From Anseranas semipalmata (Eukaryota; Chordata; Aves; Anseriformes; Anseranatidae), in assembly GCA_013399115.1 (NCBI GenBank), contig VXAA01006527.1:269082-333081 (forward strand): a DNA stretch of 64,000 nt, read 5' to 3'. Position numbers and translations under genes: made by a program. The notes under the pieces are model-generated. The model had not been told where the DNA came from. It was given only the letters and a program-made list of their open reading frames with translations, and did not search any database. Of the stretch, positions 45,721 through 57,115 are shown piece by piece; within the stretch, counting starts at the first letter, position 1, and each line of letters opens with the position of its first letter.

Positions 45721-47089
45721 AAGCCCACCACTCACAGCTGCTGCAAGCTGTCTGCGAGCCAGCGTACGGCCCTTTGTTACACGGAGCTTTACAACGCACG
45801 ATAACCCCGCCACAGAGGGTCCGAGCTGCCTAAGCACAGCGCCCAGGCCGCAAAGAGGAGGCAGGGCTGACGCTGCAATGCCCCGCGCTGTGCTCCCGGT
45901 GGGGCCGCATCCAGACCCCCCAGCCAGGGCTGGGCTCACCGGGCGGCTGGCAATAGGGAGGGCCCTGGATGGGCACGAGTCGCGTCTGTGAAGTATGTGT
46001 CCCACCCAGACACGCTGTTAAAACCCATCTTTCTAATTCAGAGAAGCAGATTTTGCCATCCTCCCCCAACCGTTCAAGCTCAGAAATGTTAACAAACGCT
46101 GCAGTTCAGAGGTATGAACAAGGCTGTCCTAATAATGTGTCTCTCTAGATTCTTGTCATGCTGCCCTGGTGATATTTAGCGTGATAATGAAGGCAGCAGG
46201 GAAGGAGGAACAGAGAAAATAGCAAACAACCTGGGAATAATGTGGAGTTGCCATGAAGAGTCACAGATTTGCTTACTGGAATTTAGAGCAGTTTGATTTT
46301 TCTCTGAAGTCCTGCTTGCTGTAGCAGCAGCCGGGCCATGGCAGCAGAAGCACCCAACGGGCTCAGCGCCGCAGGGGCAGCTCAGCACACACGAAAAGGC
46401 CTGGCCCGGGCGTTGTCGGCTCAAAGACGCGCTTCACCTACCAGGTGCAGATGGAAGGAGAGGGTGAGAACAGCCCCAGGGCTGACGTCACCTCACGGCC
46501 TTGAGACATTCCTCCTTAACTTGGGCTTATCTTAGCACTGAGAACGCAGGAGTGAGCTCTCCTTCCCACCTGTCCCTGGACAGACCCAGGCTGCCAGTCA
46601 CGGAAGAGATCAAGGGTCCGGCGAGCAGACTGAACAACCAGCTCCCTCCAGAACGCCTGCAGGACCTCACGAGGTTACCGCAGCCGGGGGTGAAAGACGG
46701 GGAAGTGAGAGGGGACGGAGCAAGGGAGCGAGGGTCTGCTCGTGGTGGATGGAGCAGAGCGAGAAGGGCCAGGAGCGGCCCCATCCCTCCTCCCTGCCCC
46801 GGCTCCTCCTCCCGCACCCGCTGCCGCCCCAGCGCGCCCCGCCGGCTCCAGGCGTTCAATGGCATCAGCAACAGCAGGAGCCGTGACAAGAACTGAAGTG
46901 GGACCAATGTGGGGTTCAGACTTCTGTGTTCCTCCAAAACTTCAACGCACTGGAATTAAGTTAGCGGGGTTTTTTCGTTTGTTTGTGTGTTTGCTGCTGC
47001 TTTATCTGATGAGCTCTAACAATATGCTCTGGGTCACAGAATTCACTCCATCACGTCAAGGTGGCAAAACTTCATTGGTTCACTGGGCT
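45721..47089. other. Non-coding stretch with a GC-rich patch
   Basis: A CpG-rich patch lies at about 46720-46860. No exon is recognised. Confidence 0.4.
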
Positions 47090-47440
47090 CACAGAAGTGA
47101 GAAAGGGCCTTGTTCTGTCTGTACAGAGCTCTGTAGATATAAATTTATTTACTTGTGAGATGATTTTTTCCATCTTGGCATTTGTTTTGTATCTTTCATA
47201 ATAGACACAATGTTTAATTCGCTGTAACTAAAGATATTGAGATTTTAGTGACTTTTCTGTCAGTTCCCATAACTCATTTTGATGGGAACCCATTGGATTT
47301 TAATGGAAACCTATTAGGTGAACATATTGCAATCATTAATGAACTTGATGTGTGATTATACAGGGAACCACCTAAAGGCAATTAAAACCTATCAACACCA
47401 CTAGGGAATAAAGAGAAAGGAAGTTAGTCTTGTTTAAGAC
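47090..47440. promoter_or_regulatory. AT-rich conserved-element-like block
   Basis: Over 300 CpG-poor bases hold ATAAATTTATTTACTTG (about 47138), GTTTAATTCGCTG (about 47212), CCATTGGATTTTAATGG (a near-palindrome, about 47290-47306), GCAATCATTAATGAAC (about 47329) and GGCAATTAAAACC (about 47376). The CCATTGG...TAATGG part also resembles fragments of an old amniote repeat. The block is a strong candidate for a conserved non-coding element, on texture alone. Confidence 0.4.
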
Positions 47441-47564
47441 AACTAGTGCAGACAATGATCTGAGAAAAAATTAAATGATCCTTGATGAATAAAAGCTGTG
47501 TAGGTGGCTACCTACACAGGCAAGCAAGGGTTTCTTTTGAAAATCAACAATTGCAGCAGTCTGT

Positions 47565-47591
47565 TTCTATTCTATTCTATTCTATTCTATT
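47565..47591 (+). repeat. (TTCTA)5 pentanucleotide microsatellite
   Basis: There are five perfect TTCTA units at 47565-47589 plus TT. Confidence 0.97.
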
Positions 47592-48699
47592 GCAGGTGAT
47601 GCTTTCACAGAGAAGCTCAGCCTTTTCCTTCCTATTGCCTAACTCTGACATGTTGCTTATCCTCTGGTTCTCTGTTTCTGGGCAGAAGAGCACAGAATGT
47701 CCTTCTGACACCTCTGTTCTTGTAGGCCCAGGCAGATGGAAGCAAAGGAGAGGTAAACCTGCTTGTTTTGGAAGGATTTTCTGGATGACATTATGCCTGG
47801 ATGGTGCATGCACAATTTTCACTGTGTGTTCAGGGCAGCAGGAGAGCTTGCATGCGACTAACAGGGAGCACAGAAATGGCAATACCCCAGAGGCAGAATT
47901 CCAGGTGTGGCAGGGAGCAGAGCCGCGTTCCACCCTACATTTTCTTTCAGTCTGGTACTGTTCTGCCCCATTGAAAAGGTTCTTGGTGCCAGGGTCTTAT
48001 CCCCATGGCCATGAAAGGCCAGCATCTCAAAGAGAAAGCTGCAGGCTCAGAAGGTGTCCCCAAGTCACTAAGAAATGCCTCAAAATCACAGGAAATCCCA
48101 TTGCTTGCCAACCTCTAAACAATTAAAGCGTCCCCCACTTGGCTGTCACTGACCTGCTCTGTGTGCCTCTGGTGCAGAAAGCAGGGAACGTAATTAGCTG
48201 GCGGGTGATGTCCACCAAATGTCATTCCTGAACACATTTGCTTCGGTCCCTATTCACCAGCCTCAACAGCAAGGCTGCTTCCCCATCCACTGGCAAAGGC
48301 TTTCGCCAAGATTTTAGAATTCAACAATGAAACAGGCCTGCAACTAAAACATTTATCTGGCAGTTTTCCCTCTTTAAGTCAAAGTGTTATGTTGGCACAC
48401 TGCGCTGTGGGTGGCGATTTGCCAGAGAAAAGCATGTGTTGGAAAACCTTGCTCAATATTATAGCAATCTCGTGCTCGCAAGCCTTGTACGACGCGAGGA
48501 GGAGCCTGCCAGCAGGGCTCGCAGCCGGCCGCCCCTCTTCCCCAGGCAGGCACGGAGCAGGGCTCCGCAGTCGCCCAGAGCAATCGAAAAACGAGGTGTT
48601 GCTGGACACGGCCTCGCACGCTGCGCGATGGGCTGGGGAGGAATCGCAACGGTGGGGGCTGCGCAGGGACGGCCATTAGCGTGTGTCAGCTGGTCGGCA
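47592..48699. other. Non-coding stretch with an unassigned open frame and a GC-rich patch
   Basis: A forward frame of about 213 codons from ATG 47485 to 48126 runs through the TTCTA microsatellite and has no recognisable domain. It is long for its base composition but unassigned. A GC-rich patch lies at 48490-48670. Confidence 0.3.
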
Positions 48700-48935
48700 G
48701 AAGGAAGCTTTGTGGAGGAGAGCACAGAAAGACATTGGTTTATATTTTGGAAACATTTCCCACTGGGTGCTTAAGTTTCTTTGGGACCAGCCCAAGTGTT
48801 TTTATATGGGGCAGATAATCTTCATTGAAGCAGAAAGAAAGACTACAGAGGCTTGCCTGTAGCACAGAAAAACATATTGAGGAGGCAGCGGTAACTTAAT
48901 ATGCAGGAGAGGCCTGGACTCAGAAGGCGGTTGCA
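48700..48935. promoter_or_regulatory. Possible conserved-element-like block
   Basis: CpG-poor sequence with GGTTTATATTTTGG (about 48737), GGGCAGATAATCTTCATTG (about 48809) and GGTAACTTAATATGC (about 48890). The signal is weaker than in the other blocks. Confidence 0.25.
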
Positions 48936-50219
48936 TCATTCATTTAGCAACACTCAAGCCACGGAGCAAGAGCCGGGCCTCCAAGAGCGCACTGGGCATT
49001 GTGCTGCTGCCAAGTTCCTTCCGAGCAGAGCCAAGGAACGCACCAAGGCAGAAACAAGAGGATGAAACGGAGCGTTATGGAGCCAAACAAACTCAGGGCG
49101 CTCTTTCCCCTGTGCCCAGCCAACCAGGTACCCGGCCAACGACCGGGACCAGGAGGAGACGGGCTGTGAGCGCTGGGACCACCCCGCTCCGCCGTCCCCG
49201 CGCTGGCAGACAGGCGCGGCAGGAGGGCAGCCGGCAGAGGCTGTGGCACAGCTCAGCCCCGTGCCAGCGGAGCTGTTCCTCGTGCGTACGCAGCCAAGCA
49301 CTCCGACTAACGTCTCGCCGAGCATCCGGCTCAAGGTCGGCCTTCTGGGGCACTTCTGAGAGGGAGGTCTCTGAGGCGCAGCGGTCCACTGCTGCAAGAA
49401 GGGCTTTAGCCCAGCTGCAGGTTCTGAGGCATGTCCTGGGGGTCGCTGGTGAGATGGAGGCCCCTGCTTCATTACACGGTGAAAAGTGCAGCCCTATCTC
49501 TGAATTTCTTCGTTTGGATTGTGATTTCTTATTGCACTTTGCGTATGAAAGCAACGTCCCTCTCACATGTTCATGCAGCTGCAGCACTGCTGCAGAAGTT
49601 GCTCTGAATCACCCAGGTACGAAAGATATGGCACAGATAAATGTTCACGGTTCCTGGTACAGACTCAAAATAGAGACGCGGCATTACAAACCCGTCAGCT
49701 AAGCAAAGCTCTAACAGTGGTACAGCTACAGGAAGTGAACAGTGCAACCCGCTACGGTTATCACCGAGTGTGGTTAGAGCAAGAGCAATTTCATTTGTAT
49801 TTAATGAGGTTTCCAAGTAAAGACATTCTGGGTTTTCTAGGATCTTCATCTCGCTCTATTTAAAGCTACCAGCAGGGCAGATGTCACACAGGAAATAACA
49901 CCGCTAGGCAGCTGAGTTCCTGCAACAACAGAGCTGCTGCTCTCCTGAGTTGCACGGAGCAAATACTGGAATCTAGCACACCTCAGTGGAAGTCAGCAGA
50001 AGAGCCCCCTTGCCAGGGCTCCCATGCGTGGTGCATTTGCTGCTCCAGCCATCGGCAGAGCCCCTCGGACTCACAGCCACTAGGAGAAGGCAACACCCTG
50101 GATGAGAGGGGCAGAAAATAAAAGTGCAGCGCAGCCGGTACTCAAAACGACTGTGTAAGCAGGGGGACGCTTCGCTTCCCCTGAAAAAACAAGTGTGAAG
50201 AGCAGGAGGGGGAAAACAT
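48936..50219. other. Non-coding stretch, nothing recognised
   Basis: A CpG-rich patch lies at about 49110-49260. Frames up to 233 codons are unfamiliar. Confidence 0.4.
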
Positions 50220-50400
50220 GTGGCCATGATTAATACCCCAACCTTTTATTAATAAACCTTTATAATTTTATCTGCTCCACCTCACTGATGCCAGGAGCTG
50301 CTGTGCTCTCATATCTCCCAATGCACACAATTCTGTAAGTTTGCTTTGAAAAAAAATACAGATAATGCATTAATATTGTGCATGTGCCTTTAATGCAAGC
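50220..50400. promoter_or_regulatory. AT-rich conserved-element-like block
   Basis: The block has CATGATTAATACCCC (about 50224), TTTTATTAATAAACC (about 50244), TTATAATTTTATCTGC (about 50260) and GATAATGCATTAATATTGTGC (about 50361). Paired ATTAATA words are notable. Function is inferred. Confidence 0.35.
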
Positions 50401-50750
50401 CTTCCTTCAAAATGCTTCCCTCCTGACAGAAGCGCATGCAACGTACGTGCCTGAAAACCTCCTCAGGAATCCTGACCTGTTCCCTATTTACCCTTCATTT
50501 GAACCGAAGCAGGCGATTGGAAAAAATAATCCTTTCCTTTTCTGCAGGTTGCTTGCCTTCTGTCTCTGCAGCGTGGCTGGCCTTGCCCCTGCTGCAGCTG
50601 AGCGGACTCTCCTGCTGCACGCTCTGGTTTGGGATTTTTGACCTTTGGAAGAAAACACCAGTTCCACTAACAGCAGGTTCTCCATTCACAAATACCTCTT
50701 CCATGGGGGACACCACTCCGTTCTGGGATCTGGAGTGTTTGTACGTTTTT
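50401..50750. other. Non-coding stretch, nothing recognised
   Basis: Mixed DNA up to the CR1 insertion. Confidence 0.4.
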
Positions 50751-50844
50751 CATAGAATCATAGAATATCCTGAGTTGGAAGGGACCCACAAGGATCATCG
50801 AGTCCAACTCCTGGCTCCACACAGGTCTACCCAAAAATCAGAAT

Positions 50845-51448
50845 TCAGACCATGTGTCTGAGAGCAGAGTCCAAATACTTCTTAAGCTCCGACAGGCTCG
50901 GTGCCGTGACCACATCCCTGGGGAGCCTGTTCCAGTGCGTGACCACCCTCTTGGTGAAGAACCTTTTCCTGATACCCAGCCTGAACCTCCCCTGTCGCAG
51001 CTTGACTCCATTCCCTCGGGTCCTGTCGCTGTCACCAGAGAGCAGAGCTCAGCGCCTGCCCCTCCGCTCCCCTCGTGAGGAAGCTGCAGGCCGCCATGAG
51101 GCCTCCCCTCAGCCTCCTCTTCTCCAGGCTGAACAAACCAAGGGACCTCAGCCGCTCCTCGTACGTCTTCCCCTCCAGGCCCTTCACCATCTTGGTAGCC
51201 CTTCTCTAGACACTCTCCAATAGTCTCACGTCCTTTTTGTACAGTGCTGCCCAAAACTGCACAGAGTGCTCGAGGTGAGGCCACACCAGCGCAGAGCGGG
51301 ACAATCCCTTCCCTTGGCTAGCAATGCCGTGCCTGATGCACCGCAGGGTACGGTTGGCCCTCCTGGCTGCCAGGGCACACTGCTGGCTCACATTCAGCTT
51401 GCTATCAACCAGAGCCCCCCGATCCCTCTCTGCGGGGCTGCTCTCCAG
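50845..51448 (-). pseudogene. CR1 ORF2 C-terminal remnant (copy C), disrupted
   Basis: From the gap edge the frame reads AERDRGALVDSKLNVSQQC, then PHLEHSVQFWAALYKKD, all typical of CR1 ORF2. It is interrupted by a TAG at 51208-51206, just before [13 protein letters not shown]. Further on, the family block [19 protein letters not shown] with [10 protein letters not shown] continues in another frame to a TGA at 50847-50845, so at least one frameshift is present. The copy is dead. Confidence 0.9.
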
Positions 51449-51718
51449 NNNNNNNNNNNNNNNNNNNNNNNNNNNNNNNNNNNNNNNNNNNNNNNNNNNN
51501 NNNNNNNNNNNNNNNNNNNNNNNNNNNNNNNNNNNNNNNNNNNNNNNNNNNNNNNNNNNNNNNNNNNNNNNNNNNNNNNNNNNNNNNNNNNNNNNNNNNN
51601 NNNNNNNNNNNNNNNNNNNNNNNNNNNNNNNNNNNNNNNNNNNNNNNNNNNNNNNNNNNNNNNNNNNNNNNNNNNNNNNNNNNNNNNNNNNNNNNNNNNN
51701 NNNNNNNNNNNNNNNNNN
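51449..51718. other. Assembly gap (270 N)
   Basis: A run of N lies inside CR1 copy C. In an intact element about 1.7 kb of reverse-transcriptase sequence would separate the flanking parts, so either the copy has an internal deletion or the gap length is an under-estimate. Open frames drawn through it are meaningless. Confidence 0.99.
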
Positions 51719-52310
51719 ATTTTGGAATTGCCTGATCCTGTGCTTTTAGGAGGCAGTGCTTAAAGACTGACCAGCACTGATGGACGCTGACACCTTCAAA
51801 AGCAGTCTCCCAGGGGACCTTACCAACTAGTTCCCGAGCAGCCTCAAGTCTGCTCTCCCCATAGCCAGGGCTGAAGTTTTGGTGGCAGTTTTCCTCCCGT
51901 CACCAAAAATGTTAAACTCAGCCGCTTCGTGGTCACTATGACCAAGACGGCCGCCAATTGCCACGTCCCCCACAAGACCCTCTCTGTTCTCCAGCAACAG
52001 ACTTAGGAGGGCACCTTTCCTAGTTGGCTCCCTTAGCACCTGCACCAAGAAGTTATCATTGAGGTGCTTTAAGAACCTCCTGGACCTGCTTGTGTCAGCA
52101 GTGTGACATTCCCAGTTAACGTCTGGCAAGTTGAAGTCCCCCATAAGGACAAGGGCACTTGATCTCGAGGTATCTCTTAGTTCCTCAAAGAATAATTCAT
52201 CGGTGTCGTCATCCTAGCTGGGAGGTCTGTAATAGACTCTCACGACGACATCCCCTTTATTTGTTTGTCCCTTAGGTGTTTTTGCCTTTGTTTCATATGT
52301 CTCTCTTCAG
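51719..52310 (-). pseudogene. CR1 ORF2 endonuclease-domain remnant (copy C), disrupted
   Basis: The reverse strand reads KGDVVVRVYYRPPS, a TAG stop (52216-52214), DDDTDELFFEELRD, then MGDFNLPDVNWE and later GRLGHSDHEAAEF. The GDFN and SDH motifs are catalytic-site signatures of APE-type endonucleases in CR1 LINEs. After a frameshift near 51850 the frame continues as LVGKVPWETAFEGV and CWSVFKHCLLKAQDQAIPK, the linker before the reverse transcriptase. With one stop and at least one frameshift it is non-functional. Confidence 0.9.
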
Positions 52311-54989
52311 CCCAGCTGCCACTGATGGAGGCCATGAGCAGCACTGGCAGAAGTGAATGGATAGCATGGAATCCGGGGTATAATTTTTTCATTGTTCCAA
52401 TCTAGCACACCTAACGTTAACATTGTCCTCTGATAGATTCATTTGATATTTGGTGTTTGGATTCGCTAAACCTAATGGAACCATTTCGGACCTGTCACAG
52501 CCACTCCCTGCTGTCACAGACCCTTCCCGCACAGTGGCTGTCGAGCCCCCGGTTTCCGTCCGCCTGCCCTCGCCTAGGCTAGTCCCGCACCGAGTCCCTG
52601 CCTTCCCAAGACACACAACTTTCCTGCACCAATATAACGCACGAATCGCACCTGTATATCACATTAGCACTGTGATAGCCTATTTTCATCCTGATCCTCA
52701 CACTTACTCCTGGCTCTAAATTGTTCTTTATAAAGAGGTCTGCAGGGACCTTGTTATTTTTATTGCTGTAATAAGGCAGCTCTACAGGAGAGAAGGAAAG
52801 TGTTTAGAAAGATAGCGAAGGCCCTGAGGCTGCCTGAATGTGAGGGAGGGCCTGGTGCAGAGGCCAAGCAACTTGGGCTCCTGCCCTGGTGAGCACTAAT
52901 CCCTTTGGCTTGCCAAATGGGCACCAGGCAATAAAAAACAAAGGGTGAAGCTGCCCGGCTCAAGGATTAACCTGCGCCAGGATCCCTGACCAAGAAAGGA
53001 GGTAGAGCAGAGACGTAACACCTCCTTAGAGGGTGCTTTGGAGCAGCGCTCCTCCTCCAGTCCTCAGGGAACAGGCTCCTTCACCAGCAATGATCTAAAC
53101 CCTAGGGAACTGCTTAGCAAGAGCAAATTAGCAGCAGCACGTTTATGTATTTCAAGTCATTCAAAGCACAGGCTCACCAGGCAGGTAGCAGGCGAGGAAG
53201 GCGTTAGCCAAGCCGCGCACAGCAGCACGAACGCCCCGCGGTCCTGCCGCAGGGCGCGTGGGGCCAGCATGGCCCTGCAGAGCCGGCCGGGCACCCCCCT
53301 TCCCTGCCCGAGACCCAGCCCAGGGAACTCTGGGGACATTCCTAAGAGTCTGCACATCCGTCAGCGTGACTCCTGCCTCCTCTAAGTGACAGCTTCATCT
53401 CAGCTCTCCCCATGCAACTCCTGCCGGAGATGAACACCACGGAAGCCGTCTGTTGAGCAGGTACATAAAGCCCTCGCTGAAGCGCCTGTGCAGCAAAGCC
53501 TCTGGCCATGCTTCTTTAAAACAAAGGAGTTTCCTAGAAAGATTTTGAAAGGAACACACAACACACGTCTTGCTCTTCACTTTCTGCTCTGGGTGATGTG
53601 AAATCTCTGTCACCATTGCCTTCAGGCTGAGGAGCTGGTGGTGGCAGACGTTCCCAGCATGGGGACCGACTGCGCCAACCTGCTGCAGGCAGAGCAGACG
53701 CTGCCGCATCACCAGATTCACCTCTCAAGACTCAACAGGCCAGGTTTTCAGAAAGGGTAGACAGACAAGCATCTTGGTGGACATAGGGAAGATGAAGTAA
53801 CACACAGACATGTAAGCACTGCCTGTCCACGGAGAGAATCAGTGCACTGGCTGAAATAGATATTGATCCCATTAGTACTAGTGTCTAGTTTGAAAGCAGG
53901 TCCTCCAGCGTGCGTGACAGAAGGTCAGGGCCTGGATTCCATTTCCAAATCATTCAGTAATAACAGAGAGAGAGAGAACACTAAAGGTAGCGCAAGTGTA
54001 AGAGACTTCCAGGATTACATTTAATAAATTGGGTGACAAGAGCTGTGCCCATCCTTGCTGCAGCCGCTCCCGCTGAGCAGAGATGCTCAGAACGCTTTTG
54101 TTCAAATGTCAAAAAACAGAAAATGCTGTTTCATCAAGAACAGAAGTGCTCCCTGGGAACATGGGCAGTTCAACAAAGCTTGAAATAAGAATATTTCTGA
54201 ACAATTTGGTCCTACATTCTGAAGTCTATATCCACACATACTTTAATATTATTTATCATCCCTGACACTTTGAAATTATTGCACTGAGATGCTTCTGTAT
54301 TAGAAAAAGGTAATGTTTTGATAATGACATTTTGTGTTTTTTGTCCCAACTGAAATATTTCAGATGTTTTGTCCAATGTAGCATTTCAACATTTTGATTT
54401 TTATTACAATTTAGGACAAAAAAAATCTAAAATATCAGAATTTCTTGGGGGACCAATATTTTGTTTTCCAAACAACCTTATTGCTGAGAAACTAAAAAGT
54501 TAGTGTCTGGGGAAGTGATTCAGTGCTGCAGCAGCATCTCAGACATAAGAGTACACTATACTAATAGATGAGGCTGTTGTACGATGCTAATATGGAAACG
54601 AGAGCTCCAGCAAACTGTTCCTCTCCCTGGTGAACAACCAAGCTCAGTAGCTCACAACTGTTTGCTTTATAAGCTCCCTTGTTGTTGCCATGAGGCCAAG
54701 CACACATATTTAGTTCCCTCGGCGTTCCTGCAAGACTTAATACTTATTCCAGGTTCCCTCTTGGCACAGAGAATTTGCTGGTTTGATCCAAAAGTGAAAG
54801 CAGCTTTTCTTGTCTCGATCCCATTGCTTTCAGCTAAGTGGCAACTCATTTTCCAAATGTGCTGGGACTGAAAGATAGAGCTCTCCACAACATACCTGTG
54901 CAACCCGTAACGGCTTGGCCTGGAAGATGTGCAGCAAGAGTCATCCTGCCACCATTATCTCAGAGTTCCTTTTAAGAGCTTAGAAGGCA
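52311..54989. other. Non-coding stretch, nothing recognised
   Basis: Mixed DNA; a GC-rich patch lies at 53180-53300, and 54090-54500 is AT-rich. A (GA)n patch is at about 53965-53978. No exon is recognised. Confidence 0.4.
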
Positions 54990-55320
54990 GTGACTGATCT
55001 GCCCACTGCAATGGGTTTGACTAATACTTCATTACCTATCCCCACTGAAAATGTTGTTTGATTTAGGTTCAAAGAGCTCGTTATATAGGGATTTTTTTCT
55101 CAGACAGGAAAAAAAATCAAGTGCAGAATAAGAAAGTATCAAATGCTAAGCTAATTACATTTTGCCAAGGTTTGCTTGGTATATGACTGTATCTGAGCTT
55201 TTGCTCATTACCAGTTGTATAATATAATTTCTACTGCACAGTTAATTAGTACCCAAAAAATAACCAAAGGAATTTATACAAGCCTAGTTGGTGGACAAGA
55301 AATAAATCACTGAGGAGTAG
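54990..55320. promoter_or_regulatory. AT-rich conserved-element-like block
   Basis: The block has TTTGACTAATACTTCATTACC (about 55016), GCTAAGCTAATTACATTTTGCC (about 55144, partial overlap of two sites), GCTCATTACCAG (about 55203) and CAGTTAATTAGTACCC (about 55238-55253). CpG is rare. It is a candidate enhancer by texture; not verified. Confidence 0.4.
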
Positions 55321-56389
55321 GTTTGGGGAAAGTCCCTAGTGAGGCCATTTTCACTACTGAAGTAAAACACTCAGAGGTTTAACCTCCAAAATGGACAGAC
55401 GTTTCAGAAGAAGCTCAGAAGCATCTCAAGGACTGCCTCTGTGCCCTGTTCAGAGAGTTTAGCTCCATCTCACTCCACCAGCTATGTGCTCTTAACTAGC
55501 TGATGTCAGCAGATTTCCAAACGGGACCCAGCCCAGGCCTGGGAGTTGTGCTTTCCGTTGGCTTGGCAGAAGCCCCGCGCGACATCCAGCCTCTCTGGAC
55601 ACGGCTGCCTTCCATCGCAGCACTTCGCCTCCAAGACCGCTCTTCTTGGGATGGCTCATTCCAAACATCTGAAGCTGACAGAGAAATATCACTGAAGCAC
55701 TAACACAGACACCTTCTCCTTCCACCACCGCAGTATTCATCCTGAGACACTGGCAAATGTCATCGATCCTTGGAAGCCACGAGAGCTACGACAGACCAGC
55801 TGACAGCCCTGCTCCCTCGCAGCCAGCCAGGCTCCCTCAGGTTCGGCACGGTCGCGTGAATTGCCTTCCCAGCTGTGCGGTGTGGCTGGGAAACAACCAA
55901 CCGTCCTGCTCCTGAAAGGCTTCCTCCTGGCTAGTGCTGTGCACCACTGCAGGACCAGGACATACTGAAAAGATGTCGCTTCTATTTTGAGGCAGAAGTA
56001 TAAGCATCAGATGGGCTTCGCTATGTATGTGGTTGTGGTTTGTCCTCCAAGTCAGCTGAGCTATTCTGAACCTCGGATTGATTATGGAAGGAATAGCTCT
56101 TTGTTTATTTCTTCTACACCAGCTCATTCACTCCTACTTTCTGTCCTTTTCCATTCAGATGCTTTTGCCCTTTGAAACATTTCCAGTTGTTTTCCCCCCA
56201 ACCCAAAGAGAGAATAAAATGTATGCGTGCTCTGTGATGCTCTTCCAGCAGCTCGGCAAGAAATACAGCCCACTGGGATGCATTAAAACCAATGACCATC
56301 CCAGACTGTTTAAAGGGAAGTCAGATACCAGTAACCAAATACGTTGCCATAAAATGTATTGCTCTGTCTGGATCTGTGTTTGCCATCAT
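55321..56389. other. Non-coding stretch, nothing recognised
   Basis: Mixed DNA; no exon or repeat family recognised. Confidence 0.4.
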
Positions 56390-57115
56390 ATTAAAGCCTA
56401 GAAGTGGTCTCCAATTTGCCTGTATTGGAATTCTTCATTATTCGCCACTCCTCCCAAATCTGATGTGATCTGCAAACTAGGAAATCTTGCTTTCTATGGC
56501 CTCAGCCAAGTCTTTCATACACTGTAACTATCAGAAAGACCAGGATCCGCCAGTGCAGTCTCCTACAGTACACGCTCCTTTATTAACTTGTCTTTCATCT
56601 TGAAAGGCTTCTATTTATGCCTCCTTTCCCCACTCTGCTCCTGTCCTCTGGCCAATTTTCAATCAGTGAGCCAATTCTTCCCCTTTCCAACTCCCCACCT
56701 TTAGACATTAACCTCCGACGTGGGACCCTGTCAAACACTGTCTGAAGATCCAAGCCTCTCCTGACTGCTGCTTAGCCTCTTGTCTACGCTGACAGGAGTG
56801 TATGTTCTAAAAAAAGAAATTTCCAAAAGTTAGCGAGGCAGAAAAGGTCCTTTCCGGAAACCACACTGGCTATCTTTGGTCAAGCTGTGCGTTTCTCAAC
56901 AGGCCACCTTTCATCTATTAAAACATTTTCTAAGACTCGTCTTCACCTGAAGAGAAACGAACTTCCCTGCAAGACCCTGGTGCACATCTGGGTTGTTCCT
57001 TAAATAATGGTGGGAGGCTGTCCGCCTTCCACCTTTGAGGAATCTCCTGCAAAACACTTCAGCTCTGTGAAGTGCCTCTGAAAACCTTTCCAATTTAGAC
57101 CCACAGTTCCTTTAA
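56390..57115 (-). mobile_element. Ancient CR1/L3-type LINE relic (reverse-transcriptase region)
   Basis: Reading the reverse strand, 56874-56841 gives SQCGFRKGPFC, matching the CR1 reverse-transcriptase block QxGFxKGKSC. About 115 bases further on, 56760-56720 gives RGLDLQTVFDRVPR, matching the motif-A block YLDFSKAFDTVPH with its catalytic aspartate position. Order and spacing agree with the family. Flanking text such as GATGTGATCTGCAAACT and GGCCAATTTTCAATCAGTGA also resembles antisense CR1. The frame is broken by many changes, so the relic is old. It may extend rightward to about 57.5 kb, but that part is not convincing. Confidence 0.65.

Larger units (their letters stand above)
50751..52310 (-). 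mobile_element. CR1 LINE copy C, older, interrupted by assembly gap
   Basis: Antisense insertion whose 3' tail is two perfect CATAGAAT units (50751-50766; reverse complement ATTCTATG). Next to it is the CR1 3' end 'GAGTTGGAAGGGACCCACAA', a different subfamily from copies A and B. ORF2 C-terminal sequence is readable from 51448 down to a stop at 50845, and endonuclease-domain sequence from about 52310 down to 51719. The right-hand boundary is approximate. The two parts are in the correct order and orientation for one element, with the gap falling where the reverse transcriptase should be. Confidence 0.9.

Noticed and set aside
51266..51763. Open frames crossing the N run
   Set aside because: Unknown bases cannot contain stops, and the flanking sequence is antisense CR1, so the frames are artefacts.
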